NCBI GenBank assembly: GCA_016214175.1
Contig: JACRPB010000190.1
Span: 1-39,688 of the forward strand
Direction: 5' to 3'
DNA: 39,688 nucleotides
Source of the DNA: Rhodocyclales bacterium
GTDB lineage: Bacteria; Pseudomonadota; Gammaproteobacteria; Burkholderiales; Rhodocyclaceae
The position numbers and the translations under genes were made by a program. The notes beneath the pieces were generated by a model. It worked only from the letters and a program-made list of their open reading frames with translations. It was not told where the DNA came from and did not search any database. Position 1 is the stretch's first letter. The number at the start of each line of letters is the position of its first letter. Of this stretch, positions 8,134-20,002 are shown piece by piece.

Positions 8134-8955
8134 ATGATGACCCGTCCGATCCGCCACGCCTGTATTGCCGCCTTCGCCCTGGCGTTCGCCACCGTGCCCG
8201 CCCTGGCCAAGGACGTCGTCAAGAAGGCTGACGCCGCTCCCGCGAAAAACGTCGCCGTCGTCAACGGCAAGAGCATTCCCATCGATCGTGCCAGCGCCAT
8301 CCTCGCCACCGTCATGGCGCAAGGACAACCGGACACGCCCGAACTGCGCAACAGCATTCGCGAGGACCTGGTCCGGCGCGAAGTGCTGATGCAGGAAGCG
8401 CAGAAGAAAGGCTTCGACAAGAAGCCCGAGATCCAGATGCAGATGGACTACGCGCGCCAGGAAGTGCTGGTGCGCGCCTTCGTCGGCGACTACGTGAATA
8501 CCCATCCGATCACCGACGAGGCGGTCAAGAAGGAATACGACGCCGTGGTCGCGGCGACCGGCAACAAGGACTACAAGGCGCGCCACATCCTGGTCGAGAA
8601 GGAAGACGAGGCCAAGACGATCATCGACAAGCTCAACAAGGGCGAGAAGTTCGAAGACCTGGCCAAGCAGTCGCTCGATCCCGGCTCCAAGGACCGCGGC
8701 GGCGATCTCGACTGGGCCATTCCCGCCAACTACGTCAAGCCCTTCGCCGATGCCCTGATCAAGCTCGAAAAGGGCAAGTACACCGAGGCCCCGGTGAAGA
8801 CCAATTTCGGCTACCACGTCATCCAACTGACGGACACCCGCGAACGCAAGGCGCCGGCGCTCGACGAAATCAAGCCGCGCATCGTTCAGCACCTGCAGCA
8901 GAAGGTGGTGGACCAGATGATCGGCGACCTGGTGCGCAAGGCCAAGATCGAATAA
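8134..8955 (+). CDS. Periplasmic parvulin-type peptidyl-prolyl isomerase
   Basis: The 273-aa protein has a cleavable signal peptide (IRHACIAAFALAFATVPALAKD), a SurA/PrsA-like N-terminal chaperone helix region (about 40-145) and one PpiC rotamase domain (about 150-245; KARHILVEKEDEAKTI, GGDLDWAIPANYVKPFADA, TNFGYHVIQLTD). It probably helps fold exported or outer-membrane proteins. The layout (signal, helical N domain, single parvulin domain, short C-terminal helix) fits PrsA- or PpiC-like proteins rather than SurA, which has two domains. Two adjacent ATG codons are available (8134 and 8137). It is the last gene of the yciB group and ends at a clear terminator. Confidence 0.92.
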   Translation: MMTRPIRHACIAAFALAFATVPALAKDVVKKADAAPAKNVAVVNGKSIPIDRASAILATVMAQGQPDTPELRNSIREDLVRREVLMQEAQKKGFDKKPEIQMQMDYARQEVLVRAFVGDYVNTHPITDEAVKKEYDAVVAATGNKDYKARHILVEKEDEAKTIIDKLNKGEKFEDLAKQSLDPGSKDRGGDLDWAIPANYVKPFADALIKLEKGKYTEAPVKTNFGYHVIQLTDTRERKAPALDEIKPRIVQHLQQKVVDQMIGDLVRKAKIE

Positions 8956-8976
8956 TCCGCAAGAACGCTCGACGCC

Positions 8977-9000
8977 AACGGGGGCTGCGGCCCCCGTTTT
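8977..9000 (+). terminator. Rho-independent terminator after the parvulin gene
   Basis: A 9-bp stem (AACGGGGGC paired with GCCCCCGTT) closes a TGCG loop and runs into TTTT, 21 bp after the stop codon. This is the clearest intrinsic terminator in the window and ends the yciB-yciI-bolA-parvulin group. Confidence 0.85.
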
Positions 9001-9091
9001 GGTTTCGGTCGCCGGCGCCGCTTGACGTGCGCGTGCGTGCGCGGCAGCCTTTGCGACGACGCCCGCGCCGGGCGTCGCAACTGGAGAAGCG

Positions 9092-9967
9092 GTGCGCATT
9101 TCGCCCTATTTCCTGCTGGTGCTGGCCAATCTGTTCTGGGCCGGCAACTGGATCGTCGGCCGCGCCTTCCGCGCCGCCGTGCCGCCGGTGGCGCTTTCGT
9201 TCTGGCGCTGGGCCATCGCGCTGGCCTTCATCCTGCCCTTCGCCTGGCCGCACCTGCGGCGCGACTGGCCGCAGTTGAAGGCCGCCTGGCGCTGGCTGCT
9301 GCCCTTCGGCCTGCTCGGCACCGCCTGCTACAACGCACTGACCTACGTCGGGCTCCAGCACACCACGGCCATCAACGGCCTGCTGCTCAATTCCTTCATC
9401 CCCATCGTCATCGTCTTCCTCGGCTGGGCGCTGCTCGGCAAGCGCCTGCCGCCGGCGGCCATGCTCGGCGTCGCCGTGTCTTTCCTCGGCGTCGTCGCCA
9501 TCGTCGCGCGCGGCGAGCCCGCCGTGCTGGCGACGCTTGAGCTCAACGTCGGCGATCTCTGGATCCTGGTCTCGGTCGTGGCCTGGGCCGGCTATACGCT
9601 GATGCTGCCGCACCGGCCGCCCGCCCACCCGATGTCCTTCCTCGCCGCCATCACCGTCATCGGTCTGGGCGCGCTGGCGCCCGTCTATGCCTGGGAGATC
9701 GCCGCCGGCCGGCTGATCGACGCGACGCCGGCGGCGCTGGCCGGCATCGCCTACACGGGAATATTTCCGGCCTTTCTCGGCTACGCCTTCTGGAACCGCG
9801 GCGTCGCCGAAACCGATCCGGCCCGCGCCGGACTGTTCATGCACCTGATGCCGGCCTTCGGCATCGTGCTGTCCTACGTTTTCCTCGGCGAGGGCATCGC
9901 CGGCTACCACCTGGCCGGCATCGCCCTCATCTTCGGCGGCATCTGGCTCAACACGCGCAGCAAATGA
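9092..9967 (+). CDS. EamA/DMT-superfamily transporter
   Basis: The 291-aa protein has ten predicted membrane helices in two EamA repeats (about 1-135 and 150-285), with LANLFWAGNWIVGRAF in the first helix and FLGYAFWNRGVAETDPARAGLFMHLMPAFGIVLSYVFLGE near the end, typical of the RhaT/YdcZ-like drug/metabolite exporters. The substrate cannot be told from sequence. The start is GTG at 9092, preceded by GGAG at 5-6 nt. The stop overlaps the mtfA-like gene by 4 nt (ATGA). Confidence 0.9.
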   Translation: MRISPYFLLVLANLFWAGNWIVGRAFRAAVPPVALSFWRWAIALAFILPFAWPHLRRDWPQLKAAWRWLLPFGLLGTACYNALTYVGLQHTTAINGLLLNSFIPIVIVFLGWALLGKRLPPAAMLGVAVSFLGVVAIVARGEPAVLATLELNVGDLWILVSVVAWAGYTLMLPHRPPAHPMSFLAAITVIGLGALAPVYAWEIAAGRLIDATPAALAGIAYTGIFPAFLGYAFWNRGVAETDPARAGLFMHLMPAFGIVLSYVFLGEGIAGYHLAGIALIFGGIWLNTRSK

Positions 9968-10728
9968 TCGCCCTCTTCCGCGACTGGCGCCGCCGCCGCG
10001 CCCTCGCCAGAATCCGCGTCGACGCCGCGCAATGGCAGCGCGTCGAGTCGCAACTGCCTTTCCTCAACCATCTCGCCGCCGCCGAGCGTGCGCGTCTGCG
10101 CGAACTGGCGCGCGAGTTCGTCGCGACGAAGGAATGGAGCGGCGCGCGCGGCCTCCTCCTGACGGCCGACATGCAATTGGCGATCGCCCTGCAGGCCTGC
10201 CTGCTCGTCCTCAACCTGGGCCTGGACTGGTATCGCGGCTGGCTCGGCATCGTCGTCTATCCCGGCGACTTCGTCATTCCGCGCCAACTGATGGACGCCG
10301 ACGGCGTGGTGCACGAATACGACGACGAGGTGCTCGGCGAAGCCTGGGAAGGCGGTCCCGTACTGGTTTCCTGGTTCGACGAGCCGGGCGCCACCGCCGG
10401 CATCAATGTCGTCATCCACGAATTCGCCCACAAGCTGGACATGAGCAACGGCGAAGTCGACGGCCTGCCGGCCCTGCACGCGGGCATGTCGAAGCCGGCG
10501 TGGCGAGCGGCCTTCGAGCCCGCCTACGCAGACTTCTGCCGCCGCGTCGACGCCGGCGAAGAAACGCCGCTCGATCCTTACGGCGCCGAGCATCCGGCCG
10601 AGTTCTTCGCCGTCATGTCGGAAGCCTTCTTCGAGACGCCGCAACTGCTGCGCGCGCAATACCCAAGTGTGTATCATCAACTGCAATTGTTCTACCGGCA
10701 GGATCCGGCAGCGGCATCACGGACTTGA
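9964..10728 (+). CDS. mtfA: MtfA-like zinc peptidase (M90 family)
   Basis: This 254-aa protein carries the zinc motif HEFAHKLDM (His152, Glu153, His156) and a downstream PAEFFAVMSEAFFE block in which Glu213 is the likely third ligand, matching MtfA/YeeI of E. coli. In E. coli MtfA is an aminopeptidase that also sequesters the glucose-repressor Mlc. No Mlc partner is seen here, so the regulatory link is untested. The VVYPGDFVIPRQ and NVVIHEFAHKLD segments are the most conserved in the family. It is coupled to the upstream transporter. Confidence 0.92.
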   Translation: MIALFRDWRRRRALARIRVDAAQWQRVESQLPFLNHLAAAERARLRELAREFVATKEWSGARGLLLTADMQLAIALQACLLVLNLGLDWYRGWLGIVVYPGDFVIPRQLMDADGVVHEYDDEVLGEAWEGGPVLVSWFDEPGATAGINVVIHEFAHKLDMSNGEVDGLPALHAGMSKPAWRAAFEPAYADFCRRVDAGEETPLDPYGAEHPAEFFAVMSEAFFETPQLLRAQYPSVYHQLQLFYRQDPAAASRT

Positions 10729-10736
10729 AGACGAGC

Positions 10737-11147
10737 ATGGCGAACTTAGACCCCACATACAGCATCGGCATCCCCGAAATGGATGCGCAGCACGCGCGCT
10801 GGATCCAGCTCATCGAGCGGTTCCGGGCGGCGGCAAGCGACCACATGCTGGAGCAGGCCGGCCTCGATGCCGCCGCGCACGCGCTGGAGAAGTTGCTGGA
10901 GTACACCCAGTGCCATTTCACCAGCGAGGAACGCTTCCTTGCCGACCGCCATTACCCCGGCATCGACGACCACCGGCGCGCCCACCGCGAGCTCGAAGCC
11001 AAGGTCGTCGCGCTGCTGGGGGAAATCCGCGCCCACAAGACCAACACCACACCCTTGAAGCTCAACCTCTTCGTCACCGTCTGGCTGATGGAACACATCA
11101 TGCAGGAAGACGCCGCGTACGCCAGTTTCGTTCTCGGCAAGCGGTGA
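10737..11147 (+). CDS. Bacteriohemerythrin
   Basis: The 136-aa single-domain protein has a full di-iron hemerythrin ligand set: His19 (DAQH), His60 and Glu64 (HFTSEE), His79 and His83 (HRRAH), and His120 with Asp125 (HIMQED). It would bind O2 reversibly in the cytoplasm for storage, delivery or sensing. The track shows it only as the tail of a longer frame (10032-11147); the ATG at 10737 gives the normal family start (MANLDPTYSIGIPEMDAQH). The stop overlaps the next gene (GTGA), so the two are translationally coupled. Confidence 0.94.
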   Translation: MANLDPTYSIGIPEMDAQHARWIQLIERFRAAASDHMLEQAGLDAAAHALEKLLEYTQCHFTSEERFLADRHYPGIDDHRRAHRELEAKVVALLGEIRAHKTNTTPLKLNLFVTVWLMEHIMQEDAAYASFVLGKR

Positions 11148-12562
11148 GCGGCGAAGCGCCCTTCCCCCACGACCGCGCCGACGCGCCGGCGCCGGCGATC
11201 GACGCCGCCGCCGCATCCCTGTTCTTTGAGGGCAACCGCCATCTGGCCGCCGGCAGAACGGCGCCGGCGGAAGCGTGTTTCCGCCGCGCATTGGCGCTGG
11301 CGCCGGAACTCGCGGAAGCGCATGCCAACCTTGCGCTGCTGCTCGAAGAAAAGGGCGAGCCGGCGCAGGCCGACGCCTGCTACCGGCAAGCCATCGCCCT
11401 CAATCCGCGGCAATGGCAGATTCATCTGAATCATGCCGGCCTGCTCGCCGGCACCAAGCGTTTTGCGGCGGCCGAAACCGCTTACCGGCGGGCACTGGCG
11501 CTGCGCCCGCAGTCGGCGGCGGCCTGGTCCAGCCTCGGCGTCTTGCTGGCCTGCTGCAAGCGCGATGCGGAAGCGGAACAGTGCTATCGCCAGGCGCTCG
11601 CGCTGGATGGCGATTACGCGTTGGCGCGCTTCAACTTCAGCTACCTGCTGCTGCGCCAGGGACGCTTCGACGAAGGCTGGCCCTGCCTCGAAGCGCGCGA
11701 CTGGTATGCGGCGCTGGCGGCGCGGCTGCCCTGTCCGCGCTGGCAGGACGAAGCGCTCGCCGGCAAGTCGCTGCTGATCTGCCTCGAAGCCGGGCACGGC
11801 GACATGATCCAGTTCTGCCGCTATGCCGCGGTGCTGAAAAGCCGAGGCGCGGCGCGCATCACCGCGATCTGCCATCCGGCTCTGAAGACCCTGTTCGCCG
11901 GCATGGACGGCATCGATCGCGCAGTGGGCCTCGACGAGCCGCTGCCCGACGAGCACTGGGACTACTGGGTGCCGCCGCTGAGCCTGCCCTTCCACTGCCG
12001 CACCACGCTGGCAACCATTCCGGCAACGCTCCCCTATCTGCGCGCCAGCCCGGGAAAACTGGCGCAATGGTCGCACCGCTTGCCGGCTGGCGGCGTCCGC
12101 GTCGGCCTGGTCTGGCAGGGCAACAGCGCCTTCGAGAACGACGCCGATCGTTCGCTCTTCGATACGTCGGTATTGGCGCCGCTGCAGAGCGTCGGCGGCA
12201 TACGCTACTTCAGCCTGCAAAAAGGCGGCGACGGCAAGCTGCCGACTTGCCTCGACCTCATCGACCTCGCGCCGCAGATCGATGACTTCGCCGACACCGC
12301 CGCCATCGTCGCCCGGCTCGATCTCGTGATCGCGGTGGATACCGCCGTCGCACATCTGGCCGGCGCGCTGGGCAAGGCCTGCTGGGTGCTACTGCCCTGG
12401 TACAAGACCGATTGGCGCTGGCTCGACGGGCGCAGCGACTCGCCGTGGTATCCGGGTGTGATGCGCTTGTTCAGGCAGCCGGCAATGGGCGATTGGGGCA
12501 GCGTGATTGCCGAGGTGCGCGCGGCGCTGGCTGAGTTTGCGGCAGCGCGCGGCGCAGCGTAG
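11144..12562 (+). CDS. TPR protein with C-terminal glycosyltransferase-9-like domain
   Basis: The 472-aa product begins at a GTG overlapping the hemerythrin stop codon. Residues about 20-185 hold four to five tetratricopeptide repeats (ACFRRALALAPELAEAHANLALLLEEKG; TAYRRALALRPQSAAAWSSLGVLLA). Residues about 200-460 resemble the heptosyltransferase/GT9 fold seen in TPR-fused proteins: GVRVGLVWQGNSAFENDADRS, then DLVIAVDTAVAHLAGALGKACWVLLPWYKTDWRW, with the conserved DTAxAHLAGAL of ADP-heptose transferases. The acceptor is unknown; glycoprotein or LPS modification are both possible. The track extends it falsely upstream to 10667. It converges on cysS with only 6 bp between stops. Confidence 0.85.
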   Translation: MSGEAPFPHDRADAPAPAIDAAAASLFFEGNRHLAAGRTAPAEACFRRALALAPELAEAHANLALLLEEKGEPAQADACYRQAIALNPRQWQIHLNHAGLLAGTKRFAAAETAYRRALALRPQSAAAWSSLGVLLACCKRDAEAEQCYRQALALDGDYALARFNFSYLLLRQGRFDEGWPCLEARDWYAALAARLPCPRWQDEALAGKSLLICLEAGHGDMIQFCRYAAVLKSRGAARITAICHPALKTLFAGMDGIDRAVGLDEPLPDEHWDYWVPPLSLPFHCRTTLATIPATLPYLRASPGKLAQWSHRLPAGGVRVGLVWQGNSAFENDADRSLFDTSVLAPLQSVGGIRYFSLQKGGDGKLPTCLDLIDLAPQIDDFADTAAIVARLDLVIAVDTAVAHLAGALGKACWVLLPWYKTDWRWLDGRSDSPWYPGVMRLFRQPAMGDWGSVIAEVRAALAEFAAARGAA

Positions 12563-12568
12563 CCGCGC

Positions 12569-13948
<1,380 letters not shown>

Positions 13949-14047
13949 GCCGGAGAGCGAAGGTCGAATGCGGGAATTGGGTACGAAAGAAACCTGTGTT
14001 CACCCCATTCCCGGGAGCGGGCGTTGTTGTGGATGAAAGCGCCTTCT

Positions 14048-14056
14048 TGGTAGAAT
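14048..14056 (+). promoter_or_regulatory. Candidate extended -10 promoter for the TPR/L,D-transpeptidase operon
   Basis: TGGTAGAAT matches an extended -10 (TG-N-TAGAAT) 37 bp before the ATG at 14094, with a weak TTGTGG at -35 distance (18-bp spacer). A second TATAAC directly abuts the ATG and is less plausible as a promoter because it would start transcription inside the gene. Confidence 0.45.
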
Positions 14057-14093
14057 CCAACGTTGAATTGGAACCGGTACGACTCAGTATAAC

Positions 14094-15158
14094 ATGGCCG
14101 CCAACCCCTCATTTCGTGCGTGTTTACTCGCTTTCGCCGCCAGTGCGGCCGCCTTCGCGGCGCTGCCGGTTCGCGCCGACACGATGCAGGACGTCAACCG
14201 GCTTCTGAAGCAGGGGCAGCATGCCCAGGCCCTGGAACAGGTCGACAAATACCTCGCCGCGAAACCCAAGGATGCCCAAGGCCGTTTTCTCAGAGGGGTG
14301 ATCCTGGCCGAGCAGAACAAGCTCAACGAAGCCGTCGCCATCTTCACCAAGCTCACCGAAGATTATCCGGAACTGCCGGAGCCCTACAACAACCTGGCCG
14401 TGATCTACGCCCAGCAGAAGCAGTACGAAAAAGCAAGGCAGGCGCTGGAAATGGCGATTCGCACCCATCCCTCCTACGCCACCGCCCACGAGAATCTCGG
14501 AGACATCTATGCGCGCCTCGCCAGCCAGGCCTACGACAAGGCGCTGCAGCTCGACTCGTCGAATGCCACGGCCCAAACCAAGCTGGCGACGATCAAGGAC
14601 CTGATGAGCCTGAATGGACGGCCCGGCGCGGTGCGCCCGACCGGCAGGCCGGTCGTCGTCGCAACGGCCGAACCCAAGCCCGCCGAACCCAAACCGGCGG
14701 AGACGAAGCCGGCCGAAACGCCCAAGCTCGTGGAAGGCAAGGCCGTGGATGTCCGGGCGCAGGACGTCAAGCCCGTCGTCGCCAAACCGGAAGAACCGGC
14801 CAAGCCCGTCGCCGGCGACGCCACTGCCGACGTCGCCAGGTCGCTCGACAGTTGGCTGGCCGCCTGGTCGCGCAAGGACGTCAAAGGCTATCTCGCCCAC
14901 TACGCCAAAGACTTCCAGACGCCCGGCGGCGAAGCGCGCGCGGCGTGGGAAGCCGAACGTGCCAAGCGCATCAACAAACCCGGCGCCATCCGCGTCAGTT
15001 ATGAGAAACTGCGCGTCACGCTGGAGGGCGACAAAGCCACCGCGAAGTTTCGGCAGCACTACCAGTCGGCGGCGCTCAAGACCGGCAGCAACAAGATGGT
15101 GGTGCTGGTGCGGCGCGACGGCCGCTGGCTGATCCAACAGGAAAAGATAGGCAGTTGA
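14094..15158 (+). CDS. Secreted TPR protein with C-terminal NTF2-like (Cds6-type) domain
   Basis: The 354-aa protein has a signal peptide (MAANPSFRACLLAFAASAAAFAALPVRA), three to four tetratricopeptide repeats (about 29-165), a Pro/Lys/Glu-rich linker with PAEPKPAETKPAET (about 190-245), and a C-terminal NTF2/SnoaL-like domain (about 248-354; LDSWLAAWSRKDVKGYLAHYAKDF ... RRDGRWLIQQEKIG). The same type of domain ends the L,D-transpeptidase encoded next, with which it overlaps by one base. A joint role in peptidoglycan cross-linking in the periplasm is inferred from this. No catalytic residues were recognised in the protein itself. Confidence 0.8.
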   Translation: MAANPSFRACLLAFAASAAAFAALPVRADTMQDVNRLLKQGQHAQALEQVDKYLAAKPKDAQGRFLRGVILAEQNKLNEAVAIFTKLTEDYPELPEPYNNLAVIYAQQKQYEKARQALEMAIRTHPSYATAHENLGDIYARLASQAYDKALQLDSSNATAQTKLATIKDLMSLNGRPGAVRPTGRPVVVATAEPKPAEPKPAETKPAETPKLVEGKAVDVRAQDVKPVVAKPEEPAKPVAGDATADVARSLDSWLAAWSRKDVKGYLAHYAKDFQTPGGEARAAWEAERAKRINKPGAIRVSYEKLRVTLEGDKATAKFRQHYQSAALKTGSNKMVVLVRRDGRWLIQQEKIGS

Positions 15159-16354
15159 TGACCACCCGCGTTTTCCGCGCCGCCCTCGCCGCCCTGCTCT
15201 TGTGCAGCGGCGCCGCGGCGGCGCTTGCCGCCGGCGCGGCGCGCTATTCCGACTCCGGTCCGGAACCCCAGCTTGCACGCATCTTCGATCTCATCGAGGA
15301 AAACCGGCTGGAGACGGCCTACGAGCAGACGCAAGCCCTGCTCAAGGCCTATCCGACCTTCCGCCTCGGCCATCTGATCAAGGGCGACCTGCTGCTGGCG
15401 CGCACGCGCCCGCTCACCGCCTTCGGTGCCGGCGGCGGCGCGGCGTCCCGCGACAAGGTGGCCGACCTGCGCGAGGAGGCCCTCGCCCGCCTGCGCGCCT
15501 ACAAGACCAAGCCCAACACCGACTACGTCCCGCGCTACCTGCTGCAACTGCGTCCCGACCAGAAGTACGCGGTCGTCGTCGACACCCAGAAGGCGCGCCT
15601 CTACCTCTACCAGAACGACAACGGCCAGCCGCGCTTCGTCGCCGACTACTACGTCAGCCACGGCAAGCTCGGCACCGACAAGCTGAAGGAAGGCGACAAG
15701 AAGACGCCGATCGGCATCTACCACGTCACCGCCTCGCTGCCGCGCCAGAAGCTCGGCGACTTCTACGGCAGCGGCGCCTTCCCCATCAGTTATCCGAACG
15801 ACTGGGACAAGCGCATGGGCCGGAACGGCCACGGCATCTGGCTGCACGGCACGCCGTCCGACACCTTTTCGCGCCCGCCCAAGGCCTCCGACGGCTGTGT
15901 CGTCCTCGCCAACCAGGATCTCGACGCGATTTCGAAGAACTTCCAGGTCGGCCTGACGCCGGTGATCATCAGCAACAGCATCGAGTGGCTCTCGCTCGAC
16001 GACTGGGAGGCCGAACGCAAGGCGCTGCTCGGCATGATCGACGAATGGCGCCGCGACTGGGAAAGCGTGGACACCGACCGCTACGGCCGCCACTACGCCG
16101 CCAAGTTCCAGTCCGACGGCCAGAACCACGCGCAGTGGATCGAACACAAACGCAAGGTGAACGCCGGTAAGAGCTGGATCAAGGTCGCGACGCAGAACAT
16201 CAGCATGTTCCGCAATCCCGGCAACGAGGACTACGTCGTCGTCACCTTCGAGCAGGACTACAAGAGCAGCAATCTTTCGAACGTCATGAAGAAGCGCCAG
16301 TACTGGATCAAGGAAGACGGGCGCTGGAAAATCGTATTCGAGGGCGCGGCCTAA
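15158..16354 (+). CDS. L,D-transpeptidase, Cds6-like, YkuD domain plus NTF2-like domain
   Basis: The 398-aa periplasmic protein has a signal peptide ending near ALAAGAAR, a helical N domain, a YkuD catalytic domain (about 135-270) and a C-terminal NTF2-like domain (about 285-398, ending EDGRWKIVFEG). The active-site signature is HGTPSDTFSRPPKASDGCV, with His230 and nucleophile Cys247. It would make 3-3 cross-links in peptidoglycan or attach proteins to it. The track starts at a TTG three bases earlier; I prefer the ATG at 15158, which shares its A with the upstream stop. The length and C-terminal domain set it apart from the short YbiS-type enzymes. Confidence 0.9.
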   Translation: MTTRVFRAALAALLLCSGAAAALAAGAARYSDSGPEPQLARIFDLIEENRLETAYEQTQALLKAYPTFRLGHLIKGDLLLARTRPLTAFGAGGGAASRDKVADLREEALARLRAYKTKPNTDYVPRYLLQLRPDQKYAVVVDTQKARLYLYQNDNGQPRFVADYYVSHGKLGTDKLKEGDKKTPIGIYHVTASLPRQKLGDFYGSGAFPISYPNDWDKRMGRNGHGIWLHGTPSDTFSRPPKASDGCVVLANQDLDAISKNFQVGLTPVIISNSIEWLSLDDWEAERKALLGMIDEWRRDWESVDTDRYGRHYAAKFQSDGQNHAQWIEHKRKVNAGKSWIKVATQNISMFRNPGNEDYVVVTFEQDYKSSNLSNVMKKRQYWIKEDGRWKIVFEGAA

Positions 16355-16384
16355 GCCCGTTCTCGCCACCCTGGAGTCCCGGCC

Positions 16385-16948
16385 ATGAAGAAAGTCGTCG
16401 CCCTGCTGTTGACGCTCGCGCTCGCCCTGCCCGCGCTGGCGGCCAATCCGAAAGTCGAGATGAAGACCAACCTCGGCGCCGTCGTCATCGAACTCTATCC
16501 CGAGAAGGCGCCGAAATCGGTGGAGAACTTTCTCCAGTACGTCAAGGACGGCTTCTACAGCGGCCTCATCTTCCACCGCGTCATCGACGGCTTCATGGTC
16601 CAGGGCGGCGGCTTCGACGTGAACATGAAGCAGAAGCCGACGCGCGCCGCCATCCCCAACGAAGCCAAGAACGGCCTGCTCAATCGCACCGGCACGCTGG
16701 CGATGGCGCGCACCTCGGATCCGCACTCCGCCACCGCCCAGTTCTTCATCAATCTCAAGGACAACCGCTTCCTCGACCATCCGGGCCAGGACGGCTGGGG
16801 CTACGCCGTCTTCGGCGCGGTCGTCCAGGGCAACGAGGTGGTGGAGAAGATCGCCAAGATTCCGACCGGCCGCTCCGGTTACTACACCGACGTTCCGGCG
16901 ACGCCGGTCGTCATCGAATCCGTCCGCATCCTGCCCGACGCCAAATAA
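16385..16948 (+). CDS. ppiA: Periplasmic cyclophilin-type peptidyl-prolyl isomerase (PpiA-like)
   Basis: This 187-aa cyclophilin starts with a signal peptide ([21 protein letters not shown]) and has the conserved [15 protein letters not shown] and [11 protein letters not shown] blocks that hold the catalytic Arg and the substrate-binding Gln and Phe. It would speed proline isomerisation during folding of periplasmic proteins. GGAG precedes the ATG. It sits 10 bp before a second cyclophilin gene lacking a signal peptide, so the pair covers periplasm and cytosol. Confidence 0.93.
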   Translation: MKKVVALLLTLALALPALAANPKVEMKTNLGAVVIELYPEKAPKSVENFLQYVKDGFYSGLIFHRVIDGFMVQGGGFDVNMKQKPTRAAIPNEAKNGLLNRTGTLAMARTSDPHSATAQFFINLKDNRFLDHPGQDGWGYAVFGAVVQGNEVVEKIAKIPTGRSGYYTDVPATPVVIESVRILPDAK

Positions 16949-16958
16949 GGAATTCACC

Positions 16959-17444
16959 ATGATCAAGCTGCACACCAACCACGGCGTCATCGCCCTCGAA
17001 CTCGATGCCGAAAAGGCGCCGAAGACCGTCGCCAACTTCATTTCCTACGTCGAGTCCGGCCATTACGACGGCACCATCTTCCACCGCGTCATCGGCAACT
17101 TCATGATCCAGGGCGGCGGCTTTCTCCCCGGCATGAAGCAAAAAGCCACGCAGGAACCCGTGGAAAACGAGGCCGCCAACGGCCTCAAGAACGAACCGGG
17201 CAGCATCGCCATGGCGCGCACCTCCGATCCGCACTCGGCCACCGCCCAGTTCTTCATCAACGTCGGCGACAACGGCTTCCTCGACTATCCGGGCCAGGAC
17301 GGCTGGGGCTATTGCGTCTTCGGCCGCGTCGTCGAAGGCATGGACGTTGTCGACGCCATCAAGGCCGTCAAGACCGGCCGTAGCGGCTTCCATCAGGACG
17401 TTCCGGTCGACGACGTGGTGATCGAGCGCGCCGAGATTTGCTGA
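16959..17444 (+). CDS. ppiB: Cytosolic cyclophilin-type peptidyl-prolyl isomerase (PpiB)
   Basis: The 161-aa protein lacks a signal peptide and is a clean Ppi[57 protein letters not shown] and [18 protein letters not shown]. It is about 60% similar by eye to the preceding periplasmic cyclophilin, suggesting an old tandem duplication with loss or gain of the export signal. The lpxH reading frame begins 7 nt before its stop. Confidence 0.95.
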   Translation: MIKLHTNHGVIALELDAEKAPKTVANFISYVESGHYDGTIFHRVIGNFMIQGGGFLPGMKQKATQEPVENEAANGLKNEPGSIAMARTSDPHSATAQFFINVGDNGFLDYPGQDGWGYCVFGRVVEGMDVVDAIKAVKTGRSGFHQDVPVDDVVIERAEIC

Positions 17445-18163
17445 CGCCACATCTGCCGACACTTTTCGTCTCCGACCTTCACCTGCACCCGTCGCGGCCG
17501 GAGACGGCGGACCGGTTCGGCGCATTTCTCGCCGGGCCGGCGCGGCAAGCGCAAGCCCTCTACATCCTCGGCGACCTCTTCGACGCCTGGGCCGGCGACG
17601 ACGATCTCGGCGATGCCTTCAACGCCGGCGTTTGCGCGGACCTGAAGACGCTGGCAACGGCCGGCACCCGCATTTACTTCCTGCCCGGCAACCGCGATTT
17701 CCTCATCGGCGACGCCTGCGCCGCCGCCTGCGGCATGACGCCGCTCGCCGACGCCACTGTCGTGGACATCGGCGGCGTGGCCACCTTGCTGCTGCACGGC
17801 GACACGCTGTGCACCGAAGACCGCGAGTACCAGGACTTCCGCGCCGTCGTGCGTTCGCCCGACTGGCGCCGCGACTTCCTCGCCAAGCCGCTCGCCGTCC
17901 GCAAGGCCGAGATTGCCGCCCTGCGCGCGCGCAGCGAATCCGGCAAGCGCGTCAAACCGGCGGCGCTAATGGACGTCAGCGCCGCTGCCGTCGCGCAAGC
18001 CTTTGCGACACACCGTGTCACCCGCATCATCCACGGCCACATCCACCGCCAGGCACACCACCTGCATGACGGCGGCGAACGCTGGGCGCTGCCCGAATGG
18101 GACCACCGCGGCGGCGCGCTCGCCTGCGATGAAGCGGGTTGCCGCTGGCTGACGGTGACATGA
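17438..18163 (+). CDS. lpxH: UDP-2,3-diacylglucosamine diphosphatase LpxH
   Basis: The 241-aa metallophosphoesterase shows the calcineurin-like metal motifs: DLHLHP (Asp-x-His), GDLFDAW (GDxxD), GNRDFL (GNxD), LLHGDTLC and [10 protein letters not shown] (GHxH). LpxH cleaves UDP-2,3-diacylglucosamine to lipid X, an early cytosolic/inner-membrane step of lipid A synthesis. The ppiB-lpxH order is common in Beta- and Gammaproteobacteria. The start is probably the TTG at 17438, inside the ppiB 3' end; no better start exists before the DLHLHP motif. Confidence 0.95.
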   Translation: MLTPHLPTLFVSDLHLHPSRPETADRFGAFLAGPARQAQALYILGDLFDAWAGDDDLGDAFNAGVCADLKTLATAGTRIYFLPGNRDFLIGDACAAACGMTPLADATVVDIGGVATLLLHGDTLCTEDREYQDFRAVVRSPDWRRDFLAKPLAVRKAEIAALRARSESGKRVKPAALMDVSAAAVAQAFATHRVTRIIHGHIHRQAHHLHDGGERWALPEWDHRGGALACDEAGCRWLTVT

Positions 18164-18196
18164 GCGCTGCCCGCCGAGCCGTCTCAAGGGCAGCCC

Positions 18197-20002
<1,806 letters not shown>

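Noticed and set aside
14088-14093. TATAAC directly before the TPR gene as -10 element
   Set aside because: It touches the ATG, so transcription would begin inside the coding region; the extended -10 at 14048-14056 is better placed.
15059-17041. 660-aa minus-strand ORF across the L,D-transpeptidase and cyclophilin genes
   Set aside because: It spans several well-supported plus-strand genes and has no domain signal.
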